Source: Palsa-461 sp036844945
Lineage (GTDB): Bacteria > Actinomycetota > Acidimicrobiia > Acidimicrobiales > RAAP-2
Length of the DNA: 64,000 nucleotides
Assembly (NCBI GenBank): GCA_036844945.1
Contig: DAIUEV010000002.1
Span: forward strand, 54,568-118,567
Direction of reading: 5' to 3'
Positions 33,786 to 42,746 of the stretch are shown in pieces (positions within the stretch are counted from its first letter, which is position 1; the number at the start of each line of letters is the position of its first letter). The position numbers and the translations under genes were made by a program. The notes below the pieces were generated by a model. The model saw only the letters and a program-made list of their open reading frames with translations, was not told where the DNA came from and did no database searches.

Positions 33786-34790
33786 TTAGGTGGCGCTCCC
33801 CCCACCGCTGCCCCGGGCCCCGCCGAAACCTCCAATGCCCCCAAAACCCCCGCCGATTGTGCACCCGCCAGCTGGCGCCGTCCGGAGGCTGATAGTCGTG
33901 GCGGTGATTGCGCCCGTCTGGCTCGCGGGTCCGAGCGCGGTCGCGCAGAGCCCGACGCTCAGATTGCTGGCCGAGGCCGGTTGGGTGGTCGTGAAGACCG
34001 TCGACTTGCCGTAGGTCACGGTCGTCGTCGTGGTCTTCGTCTTGATCTTTGGAAAGGTGGTGTTCGTGGTCGAGGACTCTTTCGTGCCCTTGGTGGACTT
34101 GGGATCCGCGGTCTTGGACTTCGCCTTCGAGAGCACGGGGGTCACCCCCTTGACCACGAACGTCGAACCCGACACCGAGGTCACCTGGCCGGAGGCGACC
34201 CGGCCGGCTGCAGCGGCGAAGCCACTCGCGCCCGCTCCCGCCCTCGAGCCGAATGCCCTGCCGCCCGGAAATGTGCCCCCCGCAAACGTGCCACTTGGTG
34301 GTCGGAACCCGCTGGCGCCGCCCGGAGGGGCTGCACCGAACCCGAATCCTCCGCCGCCTGCGCCGGTGCAGGAGCCGCTCGCGCCGGCTTGGCGTACCGC
34401 GACCGTCGAAGCGGTGAGATGACCGCTCTTCGACTTGGAACTGGTGCTCGTGACGGTCACGCAGCTCCCGACGGCGACCTCAGATGCCGAAACCGTCACG
34501 GTCTGGGTGAACGTCGTCGTCGCGGTCCAGCTGACGGTCACCTGCCCGCTCGTGGGGTTCTGGACCTCCATCGAGCTCGTTGCCTGCGTCAGGGCCGCAA
34601 CGGTCCCAGACGCGGTCGAGAAGTTCGGACGTGGTGTGGTCGTCGTGGTCGTGGCGGCCCCGGCGATTCCGCTCAGGCCGAGTGAGAAGCCGGACACGAT
34701 GAGGGCGACCGCAGATCGTCGAAGGGCGCTGGCCCTCCGGCTCGCGTGCTCGCCGGGGCGCAGGATGGGAGTGATGGACATAGTGTTCAT
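33786..34790 (-). CDS. Secreted DUF5666-like protein with glycine-rich segments
   Basis: A 334-residue exported protein. A signal peptide (RRSAVALIVSGFSLGLSGIAGA) is followed by two related beta-rich units (about 58-140 and 200-315), each with a SG-V start, a VG-x-C-V/A-T core and a TAST/TATT strand before a final Cys. Gly-rich stretches lie between and at the C-terminus (GGGFGGIGGFGGARG). ATG 34790 has AGAGG just upstream. It follows the FtsX-type permease by 19 bp and is the last gene of the MacAB-like operon, so it may be a cargo or partner of that exporter. Confidence 0.7.
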   Translation of the reverse strand: MNTMSITPILRPGEHASRRASALRRSAVALIVSGFSLGLSGIAGAATTTTTTPRPNFSTASGTVAALTQATSSMEVQNPTSGQVTVSWTATTTFTQTVTVSASEVAVGSCVTVTSTSSKSKSGHLTASTVAVRQAGASGSCTGAGGGGFGFGAAPPGGASGFRPPSGTFAGGTFPGGRAFGSRAGAGASGFAAAAGRVASGQVTSVSGSTFVVKGVTPVLSKAKSKTADPKSTKGTKESSTTNTTFPKIKTKTTTTTVTYGKSTVFTTTQPASASNLSVGLCATALGPASQTGAITATTISLRTAPAGGCTIGGGFGGIGGFGGARGSGGGSAT

Positions 34791-34809
34791 AAGCCTCTGT
34801 GTCGTGTGG

Positions 34810-36045
34810 TCATTCATTTCGCAATGCGTCGATCGGAGATAGCCGCGCCGCGCGGCTGGCGGGATAGACCCCGAAGATGAGCCCGATGGCCATGGCGACC
34901 ACAACCGCCCCGATCGCGGCGGTAGGGGAGATGGTCACCGGGTTGCTTTCGAGGTGGGGCAGGACGATGGCCCCCACCAGGCCGAGCAGGACGCCGCCAA
35001 TCCCGCCTAAGAGCCCGAGTGAGGACGCCTCCACCAGGAACTGCCGGCGGATCTCGTTCGGCGCGGCACCGACCGCCTTGCGCAGGCCGATCTCGCGGAT
35101 CCGTTCGGTCACCGAGACGAGCATGATGTTCATCACCCCGATGCCCCCGACGAGCAGCGAGATCGCGGCGATCCCGGCCAAGAGGTCGGTGAGCGTACGG
35201 TTGACTGAGTTTGCCGTCGACTGGAGCTGCGACTGGGTCGTGATGGTGAAGTCGGCGTTCGCAGGCTGGTTGATGTGGTGGAGAGCGAGCAAGAGGTCGG
35301 TCGTCTCCTGGTAGGCCCCCGACAGCCCGGCGGCCGAATCGGCCTCCACATAAATCGTCGACACGCTCGTCGGGTTCGTGCCCCCGGAGACCTGCTCCTC
35401 GTACGTGGTGATCGGCACGAGGGCCATGTCGTCCTCGTTGGTCCCACTCGACGACGACCCGGCCGAGGTGAGCTCGCCGATGACCGTCAGGGCCACGCCG
35501 TTGGCGTCAACGGTCTGACCGACGGGGGAACCGACCCCGAAGAGATTCTCGGCAGTGGTCGCCCCCAGCACCGTGACGTCGGCCGCCCCATTGACATCTT
35601 GGTGGGTGAAAAAGCTTCCCTCGGCCAGCGACCGGTCGCGGACCTGGAGCCACGACGGGGTGGTCCCGACCACGCTCGTCGTCCAGTTGCTCGACCCAGC
35701 GGTAAGCGTGGAAATCGTCTGGGCGCTCGGCGCAACCGAGGCGATGTTGGGGGCGACCCGCTTGGATTCGAGGGCGTCGGCGTCGGCCAGGGTGAGGGTC
35801 GACGCGGAGCCCAAGCCGCCGTTCACCCCGGCGGCGCTCGTGGTGCTGCCCGGCGTGACGACGAGCAGGTTAGACCCGAGCGAGGAGATGGCCGAGCTCA
35901 CGCTGCTTTGCGCCCCCTCGCCCAGCCCGACCGTCAGGATGACCGCGGCGATCCCGATCAGGATGCCGAGGATCGTGAGCAGGGAGCGCAGGCCATGACC
36001 GAGGAGCGCCTCGAAGCCCGAGCTCAGGGTGTCCCGTAGCTTCAC
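34810..36045 (-). CDS. MacB/FtsX-family ABC transporter permease
   Basis: A 411-residue permease. One N-terminal span (LLTILGILIGIAAVILTVG) is followed by a large extracytoplasmic domain rich in Ser, Thr and Gly (about 45-285) and then three C-terminal spans with VGGIGVMNIMLVSVTERIREIGLRKAVGA, the FtsX signature. It should form a dimer with the ATPase at 36042-36740 in a mechanotransmission exporter of the MacB type. GTG 36045 overlaps the ATPase stop. Confidence 0.9.
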   Translation of the reverse strand: MKLRDTLSSGFEALLGHGLRSLLTILGILIGIAAVILTVGLGEGAQSSVSSAISSLGSNLLVVTPGSTTSAAGVNGGLGSASTLTLADADALESKRVAPNIASVAPSAQTISTLTAGSSNWTTSVVGTTPSWLQVRDRSLAEGSFFTHQDVNGAADVTVLGATTAENLFGVGSPVGQTVDANGVALTVIGELTSAGSSSSGTNEDDMALVPITTYEEQVSGGTNPTSVSTIYVEADSAAGLSGAYQETTDLLLALHHINQPANADFTITTQSQLQSTANSVNRTLTDLLAGIAAISLLVGGIGVMNIMLVSVTERIREIGLRKAVGAAPNEIRRQFLVEASSLGLLGGIGGVLLGLVGAIVLPHLESNPVTISPTAAIGAVVVAMAIGLIFGVYPASRAARLSPIDALRNE

Positions 36046-36740
36046 GCCCGCACCGCCATCTCATCGGAGGCGATCTGGCCGTCGCGAATCTGCACGAGCC
36101 GCGGGGCGGCCGATGCCACTTCGCGGTCGTGGGTGATGAGGACCAGCGTCCGGCCACCCCGATTGAGCTCGCGTAGGAAGTCAAGGATCTCGGTTGCCGC
36201 GATGGAGTCGAGGTTCCCGGTCGGCTCGTCGGCCAAGATGACCGACGGATTGCTCACGAAGGCCCGCGCGATGGCGACCCGCTGTTGCTGGCCCCCGGAG
36301 AGCTCGTTTGGGCGGTGGTCGGCCCGGTCGGCCAGCCCCACCCGCGCGATCGCGTCCAGGGCGCGGCGGCGGCGCTCGTTGGGCGAGACGCCCATGTAGA
36401 CGAGCGGGAGGGCGACGTTACGCCACGCGCTTAGGCGGGGCAGGAGGTTGTACCCCTGGAAGACGAAGCCGATCCGGCGGTTGCGGACCCGAGCCAGCTC
36501 TTGCTCGGTCATCGTGCTCACGTCCTGACCGCCGAGGTGATAGGTCCCGCTCGTCGGCGTGTCGAGACAACCCAGGATGTGCATCAGGGTCGACTTGCCC
36601 GACCCCGAGGGGCCCATAACTGCCACAAACGAACCGTCGTCGACCGAGAAGTCGACCCCCCGCAGCGCGTGCACGGCGAAATCGCCGGGGTGATAGGTCT
36701 TCCAAATCCCTTCGATCTCGATGACCGGTGATGGGGCCAC
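36042..36740 (-). CDS. MacB-type ABC transporter ATP-binding protein
   Basis: A 232-residue ATPase of the LolD/MacB group. Walker A GPSGSGKST, Q-loop FVFQGYNLLPRLSAWRNV, signature LSGGQQQR and Walker B ILADEPTGNLDS are all present. GTG 36740 immediately follows the TAG stop of the adaptor gene and its own stop overlaps the permease start, so the three genes form one tightly coupled unit. Confidence 0.92.
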   Translation of the reverse strand: MAPSPVIEIEGIWKTYHPGDFAVHALRGVDFSVDDGSFVAVMGPSGSGKSTLMHILGCLDTPTSGTYHLGGQDVSTMTEQELARVRNRRIGFVFQGYNLLPRLSAWRNVALPLVYMGVSPNERRRRALDAIARVGLADRADHRPNELSGGQQQRVAIARAFVSNPSVILADEPTGNLDSIAATEILDFLRELNRGGRTLVLITHDREVASAAPRLVQIRDGQIASDEMAVRA

Positions 36741-38705
36741 CTAGAAGTTTCCTCCGCCTCCGCCGAAGGTCCTCGCTCCACCGCTGGGGGAGAAGTTGAA
36801 GCCACCGCCGCCCAGGCCGCCGAAGCCACCGCCACCGAACCTCGAGCTCGGGTTCGTCGAGCCGGACGAGATCGGCGTCGAGAGATTGGCGAGCACGATC
36901 TTGTCTCCGGATTTCAGCCCTGAGGTGATCTGGGTAAGGGTCGTGCCGACCGCGCCGACGGCGACCGGATGCTCGACCTCCTTGCCGTTCTTCAGCTCGT
37001 AGACGAAGCTCGCCGCCCCGACCGTGTGGACGGCACTCGACGGCACGGTCAGGACGCCGCTCCGATCCAGAATGATGATCGAGGTCTGGGCCGTCATGCC
37101 CGAGTACAGGCCCGACGGGGTTCCGGTGACGGCGATCGTGACCGGGAAGGTGGCAACCCCCGAGCTCACGGTGGCCACGATGCCAATCGAGCTCACGGTG
37201 CCGTACACCGGCGTGTTCGACCCCGACACAGTCAGCTGCGCCTGATCACCGACTTGGAGCTGGCTGACATCAGCGCTGGAAATGCTGGCCGTGGCGTCGA
37301 AGGCGGCGGTTCCGACAATCTCAATTGCGTAGGTTGGCGAGCTCCCCCCGCTGCCCGAGGACGAACTCGAACTCGAACTCGATGCTGCAGCCGATCCGAT
37401 TTCCGAGCTCCCTGCGGTGGCTTCATTGCCGACGGCAACATTGACCTCGGTGACCGTGCCGGCCACCGGCGCCGTCAAGGTTGCCCCGGTCAGGTTGCTC
37501 TGTGCGGACTGCAACGTGACGTTCGCTGCTTCGAGCGAAGCCTCATCGGACTCGATCGCTGCGCTCTGGCTTCCCTGATCGTTCGGAATGTTGTTCTGAT
37601 CGTTGATGACGGTCTGTTCGTCGTTCTGGAGCGTCACCTGGGCATTGGAGAGGGTTTGTTTGGCAGTGGTGATCGCCTGTTGGGCATTGGTGAGCGCTTG
37701 GGCGTTCTTGACCTGTTGGCTCTGTAGCGAAAGTTGATCTATCTGGAGCGCCTGCTGGTCCTGGGTATCGGTATTCGCGTCCGAGGTGACCTTGCTTGAG
37801 TCCGCATTCACCGTGTTCTGTGCGCCATTTACGGCGGTCCAATCGGAGGAGCACGGCGGCCCACTGGGCTGTGCGCTCGGGAAGGGCTCTGGGCACCCGT
37901 CCGCCTGGTATTGGCCTTGAGCTGTTTCCAAGTTGCCCTCGGCCGTCGAGAGCGTTCCCTCGTCGTTCGAGAGCGTCGTCTCATCGCTTGTTAGCTTCGT
38001 CTGGGCATTTGTCACCGCGTCTTGGGCCTGCAGGAGCGAGATCTGGTTGGAGTCGGTGGTCTCGGTCAGGTCCGTCTGGTCGTTGGTGATGGCGGTCTGA
38101 TCGGCGGCGATCTGCTGTTGCTCCAAGATGACCTGTTGCTGAGCCGTAGAGAGCGCCTGCTGGGCGCTCGCGAGGCTCCCGCCCGACTCGTCGGTTTGGA
38201 GCTTGGATTCGTCGCCAGCAACGGCCGCTTCGTCCTGCGCCACCGTCGCCTCGAGGCTGGCGGGGTTCAAGGTCGCGAGCACCGCGCCGGCTGCTACCTG
38301 TTGACCAACGACGACGTTGACGGTTGCGACCTTGCCGGCGATAGCGAAGTCAAGGTCAGCCTGGTTGACGGCCTCGATGGTGCTCGTGGCCGAGTCGGAC
38401 TGCTGCACCGTGCCGGTTCCCGCAGAGGCCAGGACATAGTTGGACCCGCTCGAGCGCGTGAGCAGCCAGGTACCCACACCGGCACCGGCGAGGAGAAGGA
38501 CGACAACGGCAATGACGCGTACCAGGTGCCGACGCATTGCACCTGTGACTCGCCCCATCCGTGTGCGTGAGCGGCCACGTCCGTTGAGTCCGTCGAGCTG
38601 GTGCTCGTCGGTTACCGGCCCGAAATCCTCACCCATGACGGGTGGCGTGCGCGTCAGTGTCGGAGCGTCAGGACCGTTTGGTTCGGAGATCGGAGTCTCG
38701 GCCAA
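36741..38705 (-). CDS. HlyD/MacA-type membrane-fusion adaptor with long coiled coil and Gly-rich tail
   Basis: A 654-residue adaptor. A cytoplasmic N-terminus of about 60-90 residues leads to one span (LVRVIAVVVLLLAGAGVGTWLL), then a lipoyl/barrel-sandwich half (VNVVVGQQVAAGAVLATLNP), a long Gln/Asn/Thr-rich helical hairpin (about 110-360), the second lipoyl half (LTAPVAGTVTEVNVAVGNEA), beta-barrel domains and a C-terminal GGGGFGGLGGGGF-type tail. TTG 38705 is preferred because GAGGAG lies seven bases upstream; ATG 38636 is an alternative without a site. In an organism without a classical outer membrane it may span the thick wall or hold cargo at the permease. Confidence 0.82.
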   Translation of the reverse strand: MAETPISEPNGPDAPTLTRTPPVMGEDFGPVTDEHQLDGLNGRGRSRTRMGRVTGAMRRHLVRVIAVVVLLLAGAGVGTWLLTRSSGSNYVLASAGTGTVQQSDSATSTIEAVNQADLDFAIAGKVATVNVVVGQQVAAGAVLATLNPASLEATVAQDEAAVAGDESKLQTDESGGSLASAQQALSTAQQQVILEQQQIAADQTAITNDQTDLTETTDSNQISLLQAQDAVTNAQTKLTSDETTLSNDEGTLSTAEGNLETAQGQYQADGCPEPFPSAQPSGPPCSSDWTAVNGAQNTVNADSSKVTSDANTDTQDQQALQIDQLSLQSQQVKNAQALTNAQQAITTAKQTLSNAQVTLQNDEQTVINDQNNIPNDQGSQSAAIESDEASLEAANVTLQSAQSNLTGATLTAPVAGTVTEVNVAVGNEATAGSSEIGSAAASSSSSSSSSGSGGSSPTYAIEIVGTAAFDATASISSADVSQLQVGDQAQLTVSGSNTPVYGTVSSIGIVATVSSGVATFPVTIAVTGTPSGLYSGMTAQTSIIILDRSGVLTVPSSAVHTVGAASFVYELKNGKEVEHPVAVGAVGTTLTQITSGLKSGDKIVLANLSTPISSGSTNPSSRFGGGGFGGLGGGGFNFSPSGGARTFGGGGGNF

Positions 38706-39166
38706 CGTTGAACTCCTCGGTTCGGGTCTGCCTCTTCTCCGACCGTGGAGTTTCGGTTGCGAACCCGTGCCACGGCGTGGCGCTCGGTGCGCCCGGCACT
38801 TCGAAGGCCCGCCGGGGCCGGCCACCCTCCGGTCGTCGGTCGAGGAATGTAGACCTGGGACCTGTGGATTCCGGAAAGATTCTTGAAGAAGATCGTAAAG
38901 AATTGCTAAGAGTTCGTCCTGAACGGTCTACCCCTCTCAATCGGAGGATTGAGAGCCTGGTGGTGGTGTCGGACCGGGCAAGCGCCAAGCTCCGGCGGCG
39001 CCTCCGATATGGCTCTCGGCCCGACGATGAAACTGAGAAACCTCGGTGACGACGAAGCGTGAAATTCGCCGCCTTGTGCGCGAGAGCGAGCTCCGAGCTA
39101 GTCGGCTCAGCCGGATCTCCCGCGGCGGATGCCGGGTTCGTCGTCGTTATCTTGAGTGCGGTACAC
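38706..39166. promoter_or_regulatory. Divergent region with AT-rich promoter island and a perfect inverted repeat
   Basis: The stretch 38865-38915 is conspicuously AT-rich, with repeated TTCTT/TCTTT-like units about 10-12 bp apart on the minus strand, reminiscent of OmpR-type direct repeats. Further on, CTCTCAATC (38934-38942) and GATTGAGAG (38947-38955) form a perfect 9-bp dyad around GGAG. Both lie between the exporter operon and a divergent small secreted-protein gene and are likely control sites. Confidence 0.45.
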
Positions 39167-39640
39167 ATGCAACCGACTCTCCGAATGACGCGTGCGGCGC
39201 CGATCGCCTTGTTGCTCAGCGGCTCATTGGTGAGTGTGATGATCCTCTCCCCCGCCGCTGGAGCGGCGAAGACCGACCGGTCCGAGGTTGTGGCGGTCCG
39301 ATCGTGGATCAAGGCGCACGGAGCCATCTTCACGAGTCTGCAGACCGACATCAAGGCAGTCGCAGTGAGCATCGAGAACGGATCCATCACCAAGATCACA
39401 TCGGATTGTGCACAGCTGGCGGCCGATGTCGGGACGGCTTCGCAGGTTCCGCGCATCCCTGATGTCGCAATCCAGGACCGTTGGTCTGCGGCGCTCCGCG
39501 ACTTTGGTACAGCTGCCGACGATTGCACGCGCGGCGTGATCGAGGACAACAGCCATCTGACGGCCGAGTACCGGCCAGCGATATCGGCCGGGATCAAACG
39601 GACAAACGCGGTCCTCAAGTCCCTGGGGAGCCTGCGCTAG
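39167..39640 (+). CDS. Small secreted helical protein of unknown function
   Basis: A 157-residue protein with a clear signal peptide (RAAPIALLLSGSLVSVMIL, then SPAAGAA). The mature part is mostly helical with two Cys in conserved-looking spacing (SDCAQLAADV and DDCTRGVIED), probably a disulfide that staples a small helical bundle. ATG 39167 is preferred; an in-frame ATG at 39185 is possible and an upstream start at 39059 would place the signal far inside. It is divergent from the MacAB-like operon. I do not recognise a family. Confidence 0.6.
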   Translation: MQPTLRMTRAAPIALLLSGSLVSVMILSPAAGAAKTDRSEVVAVRSWIKAHGAIFTSLQTDIKAVAVSIENGSITKITSDCAQLAADVGTASQVPRIPDVAIQDRWSAALRDFGTAADDCTRGVIEDNSHLTAEYRPAISAGIKRTNAVLKSLGSLR

Positions 39641-39710
39641 GGTCTCCGGACACCGACCTGACGGCCGAACGCCGAGCGGGAGCCGATCCGGTCGCCCCCC
39701 AGTCGTGACC

Positions 39711-40124
39711 TCAGCGCTGAAGATCAGCCAGGTGACAGGGGATGTCGGCGTTCTCGTCGATGTGGTAGCTGGCGCAGACCCGGTGGTATCCGTCGGCAAC
39801 CGTGAGGGCGACATCGCGTGCCGCATCACCGCGCAGCAGGAGCACCGGAGAGAGGCGTTCGCCGTGCCGCACCTTGGCCAGATCGCTCGCAACGTGCGCG
39901 TCCTCCTCAGGCAGGAGCTCGAGCCGACTCGCCCGAAGGATGTCCTTCGCCTTGCGGTGGATGATGGTGGCGGCCCGAAGGGCCGCAAGGGCGCGCTCGA
40001 CCTCGTCGTCTCGCAACACCAGGCTCAGGTAGTCGCCGGCGGCCGGGAAGTCGTGCTCATCGGGCTCGTCCTTCCAATGCTCGGCCGGCAGTTGCTTGGC
40101 CTTGGGCTTGTCCGACTTGGCCAT
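39711..40124 (-). CDS. Small ParB/sulfiredoxin-fold-like protein
   Basis: A 137-residue cytoplasmic protein. RASRLELLPEEDAHVASDL and LSPVLLLRGD followed by VADGYHRVCASYHIDE resemble the N-terminal ParB/Srx fold, in which D-G-x-H-R binds the phosphates of CTP or ATP. There is no helix-turn-helix domain, so it is not a partition protein. ATG 40124 starts one base after the aquaporin stop, so the two are probably one transcript. Function unknown. Confidence 0.6.
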   Translation of the reverse strand: MAKSDKPKAKQLPAEHWKDEPDEHDFPAAGDYLSLVLRDDEVERALAALRAATIIHRKAKDILRASRLELLPEEDAHVASDLAKVRHGERLSPVLLLRGDAARDVALTVADGYHRVCASYHIDENADIPCHLADLQR

Positions 40125-40125
40125 G

Positions 40126-41007
40126 TCAGTGCTCCTCTGGCGCGGAGGAGTCGGCCGGGCCGTGGCCGGCCGACTTCAATCTCTTGGCGAGCATCGAGTC
40201 AAGCGTGCCCTGGGCGGCCCGGGCGGCCATGGCGTCCCCGCCCGGTCCGCGCAGGGCCTGGGCGATCACGACCGCGATCAACATCCCGGCCACCGGCCCG
40301 GCGAGGTACACCCAGTAGTGATCGAACTGCCCCGCGATCGCGGCGGGTGCGAACGACCGGACCGGGTTCATCGAGGCGCCACTCGTTGGGCTGGCCCACA
40401 GGCCGGCGAGCGCGATGTACCCGGCGACGGCCACCGCCGAGAGCGTGCCGACGTTCTGGGCGCCCGACGCCGTCCCGAGAATGGTGGTGATCAGACCGCA
40501 GGTGAGCACGGCTTCGATGAAGAACGCCCGCAGATCGGTCATGTGGGGCCCCGGGAGCGTCGCTCCGAGATGACCGACGGTCCCGAACATGGCCCGCAGG
40601 AAGAGGCACGCGAGCAGCCCGCCGATCAGCTGACCCACCACGTAGGCCGGGACCCGCCTCCAGGGGAACTCGCGACGCAGGGCGAACGCCACCGAAACCA
40701 CCGGGTTGAAGTGCGCCCCCGATGCGGCCCCGGTCGCCAGGATCAGGGCCATGACCATCAGGGCCGGCGCGATCACCGAAGGGGCCCGTCCGACCGATCC
40801 GCCCGAGGTGGCATCGACGACGCCGGCCCCGGCGGCGACCAGCACCAGGAAGAAGGTGCCGACCGCCTCGGCGAAGATCCGCCGCCACTCATAGGAGCGG
40901 TTGGTGAAATCGTGCGCCCACCCGGGGGCCCGCTTCTCCGCGATGAGCGCCGTCGTGATGAACGCCTCTTCGGAGGTGGCGTGCCGGTTCGGTGGGCTGC
41001 TGGCCAC
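40126..41007 (-). CDS. Aquaporin/MIP-family channel with NPV motifs
   Basis: A 293-residue channel with six spans and two half-helices. Both pore motifs are altered: AHFNPVVS (101-103) and SMNPVRSFAPA (214-217), giving NPV twice instead of NPA, while the selectivity-filter Arg217 is kept. The long N-terminus (about 42 residues) and C-terminal tail are cytosolic. GTG 41007 is the only start that fits the gap behind the glycosyltransferase. Water, glycerol or another small solute may pass; the double NPV makes substrate prediction unsafe. Confidence 0.85.
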   Translation of the reverse strand: MASSPPNRHATSEEAFITTALIAEKRAPGWAHDFTNRSYEWRRIFAEAVGTFFLVLVAAGAGVVDATSGGSVGRAPSVIAPALMVMALILATGAASGAHFNPVVSVAFALRREFPWRRVPAYVVGQLIGGLLACLFLRAMFGTVGHLGATLPGPHMTDLRAFFIEAVLTCGLITTILGTASGAQNVGTLSAVAVAGYIALAGLWASPTSGASMNPVRSFAPAAIAGQFDHYWVYLAGPVAGMLIAVVIAQALRGPGGDAMAARAAQGTLDSMLAKRLKSAGHGPADSSAPEEH

Positions 41008-41069
41008 GGCGGAACGGTAGTCAACCGCCGACAGCGGTGCGCCAGGCCCCGGTGCGGATGCCAGCGCGC

Positions 41070-41966
41070 TCAGTCGGGCGGCCCGGTGGCCTCGCGTCGC
41101 GCCCGGCTGGCCGCCTTCTTCTCCTCCCGCTTGGCCAGCTTGCCCTCGAGTCGTCCCACCTGTCCGTACAGGGACTCCATCCAGATCCAGTTCAGGGCGG
41201 CCTGGGTGCTGAGGACCCCGGTGACCTCGGCGTCGAACGCCGTCCGCGCCCCGGGCACGGCCATCCGCTCGAGCCATGCCTCGAGCTCGTCCCGGCGGCG
41301 TTCGGGTGGCCACGACGAGCGCTCGTCCATGTGCGAGGGGAACTGCACGGCCGTGACCCGCCGGGAGGTCGCGCCACGGAACCACGGCTCGGCCACGAAC
41401 TGGCGGGCCAGGAAGTGGTCCGGTTCCATCCCGACCGGGGTGGTCTGCCACCCCAGCGCGAGCCGGCGGTAGGCCTCGACGGTGTGGGCGGTGCCGGTGA
41501 TCGAGACGCAGTTCCAGAGCGGCTCGCCCAGCAACCGCCACCGGCACTCCGGGAGCGCCAGGTCCCCGAGGTACGCGTGCCACGCGCCCTGCGGATCGAG
41601 CCAGCCGTTCAGGCTCTGGGCGAGATCTACGTCGGCGAGCAGCCCGACCATCGACTCCACGTGGTCGGGGAAGAGCAGATCGTCGTCGCAGTGGTAGCAG
41701 ACGATCGGAGCGTCGGTCGCCTCCACCACCGTCGCGCGGTAGATCTCGCCGTGGTTCGGGCCCTTGGGCAGGTCCTCGAATCGGACCCGCTCATCGGCGC
41801 GGCACAGCGACGACATCACCTCGCGGGTGTCGTCGCCGACCCCGTCGCCGATCACGACGACCTCGATGTCCTCGACCGTCTGCTCGAGCGCCGAGCCGAC
41901 CGCGAGATCGAGGGTGGCCGCGTGATCGTGGGTCGGGATCAGCACGCACGCCGCGAGCGGGCTCAT
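41070..41966 (-). CDS. Family 2-type glycosyltransferase
   Basis: A 298-residue GT-A fold enzyme. The nucleotide-sugar site starts AACVLIPTHDHAATLDLAVGS, and CYHCDDDLLFPDHVESM carries the metal-binding acidic DxD-like motif. The C-terminus is basic and coiled (KLAKREEKKAASRARR), which could bind membrane or partner. ATG 41966 overlaps the acyltransferase stop by four bases. With the acyltransferase and the divergent FdtA-like cupin it looks like part of a glycan-decoration cassette. Confidence 0.82.
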   Translation of the reverse strand: MSPLAACVLIPTHDHAATLDLAVGSALEQTVEDIEVVVIGDGVGDDTREVMSSLCRADERVRFEDLPKGPNHGEIYRATVVEATDAPIVCYHCDDDLLFPDHVESMVGLLADVDLAQSLNGWLDPQGAWHAYLGDLALPECRWRLLGEPLWNCVSITGTAHTVEAYRRLALGWQTTPVGMEPDHFLARQFVAEPWFRGATSRRVTAVQFPSHMDERSSWPPERRRDELEAWLERMAVPGARTAFDAEVTGVLSTQAALNWIWMESLYGQVGRLEGKLAKREEKKAASRARREATGPPD

Positions 41967-42685
41967 GTCGGGACCGAGACCTCCCTGTATCCCGCGGTCT
42001 CCCGCAGCACCTTGGCGGGGTTGCCGGCGACGACCGTCCCCGGCTCGACGTCCCTGACGACGGCCGACCCGGCGCCGACGATCGCGTTCGCACCGATCAC
42101 CACCTCGGGCGCGCACGTCGCTCCGGCACCGATGAACGCACCGCGCCCGACCCGCACGTGGCCGGCGAGGACACTCCCGGGGCCAACCGTCGAGAACGCC
42201 CCGAGGAGATTGTCGTGGCCGATCGAGGCCGACCGGTTGACATGCACGAACAGCTCGAGTGCGCACTGCGCACCGAGCACCGCGGCGGCGTTCACGACCA
42301 CCCCGTCCGCGAGAGACACGGTCGAGCCGATCACCGACGTCGGATCGAGGAGCGGAGGAAAGAGGGAGAAGCCGACGCCGCGGGCTTCGGCGACGACCGC
42401 ATGGCGGTAGCCGGGAGTGAGCAGCGGCACGACCACCGGCAACTGCCGCGCCCGGTCATCGACCCCGGCGGGGCGAACCAGGCGGGCGCCGGCGAGCGCG
42501 TCGGGGATCGACGTCCCGTCGTCGGCGTCGAGGTTGTCGACCAGGAGCGCGATCCGCTCGCTGCGACGCCAGATGATCTCCGCGATCTCCGCCGTGTAGG
42601 AGGTCCGGCAGGCATAGACCACCCATCGACGACCCGTGAAGCGCCGGTGGTGGGGCCGGGGTCCGACCTGGTCTTCGGTCGCCAC
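41963..42685 (-). CDS. Left-handed beta-helix acyltransferase (PglD/NeuD-like)
   Basis: A 240-residue hexapeptide-repeat enzyme. The N-terminal part resembles the nucleotide-sugar-binding Rossmann unit of PglD-type enzymes (VVYACRTSYTAEIAEIIW), and the C-terminal half is a run of hexapeptides (SVIGSTVSLADGVVVNAAAVLG, GRGAFIGAGATCAPEVVIG in part) ending GAGSAVVRDVEPGTVVAGNPAKVL, the common tail of such enzymes. GTG 42685 is assumed; GTG 42622 is possible. It may acetylate an amino sugar. Confidence 0.8.
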   Translation of the reverse strand: MATEDQVGPRPHHRRFTGRRWVVYACRTSYTAEIAEIIWRRSERIALLVDNLDADDGTSIPDALAGARLVRPAGVDDRARQLPVVVPLLTPGYRHAVVAEARGVGFSLFPPLLDPTSVIGSTVSLADGVVVNAAAVLGAQCALELFVHVNRSASIGHDNLLGAFSTVGPGSVLAGHVRVGRGAFIGAGATCAPEVVIGANAIVGAGSAVVRDVEPGTVVAGNPAKVLRETAGYREVSVPT

Positions 42686-42746
42686 CAGGCAGGACTGTAG
42701 CGTCGGCCCGATCGCGGGCCGTCGGCCAGGGTGTTTGATAGAGGGC

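Noticed and set aside
37340..37400. Repeated GAACTCGAACTCGAACTCGA-like tract
   Set aside because: It is the codon-level repeat of a Ser-rich linker in the adaptor protein, not a separate DNA repeat element.
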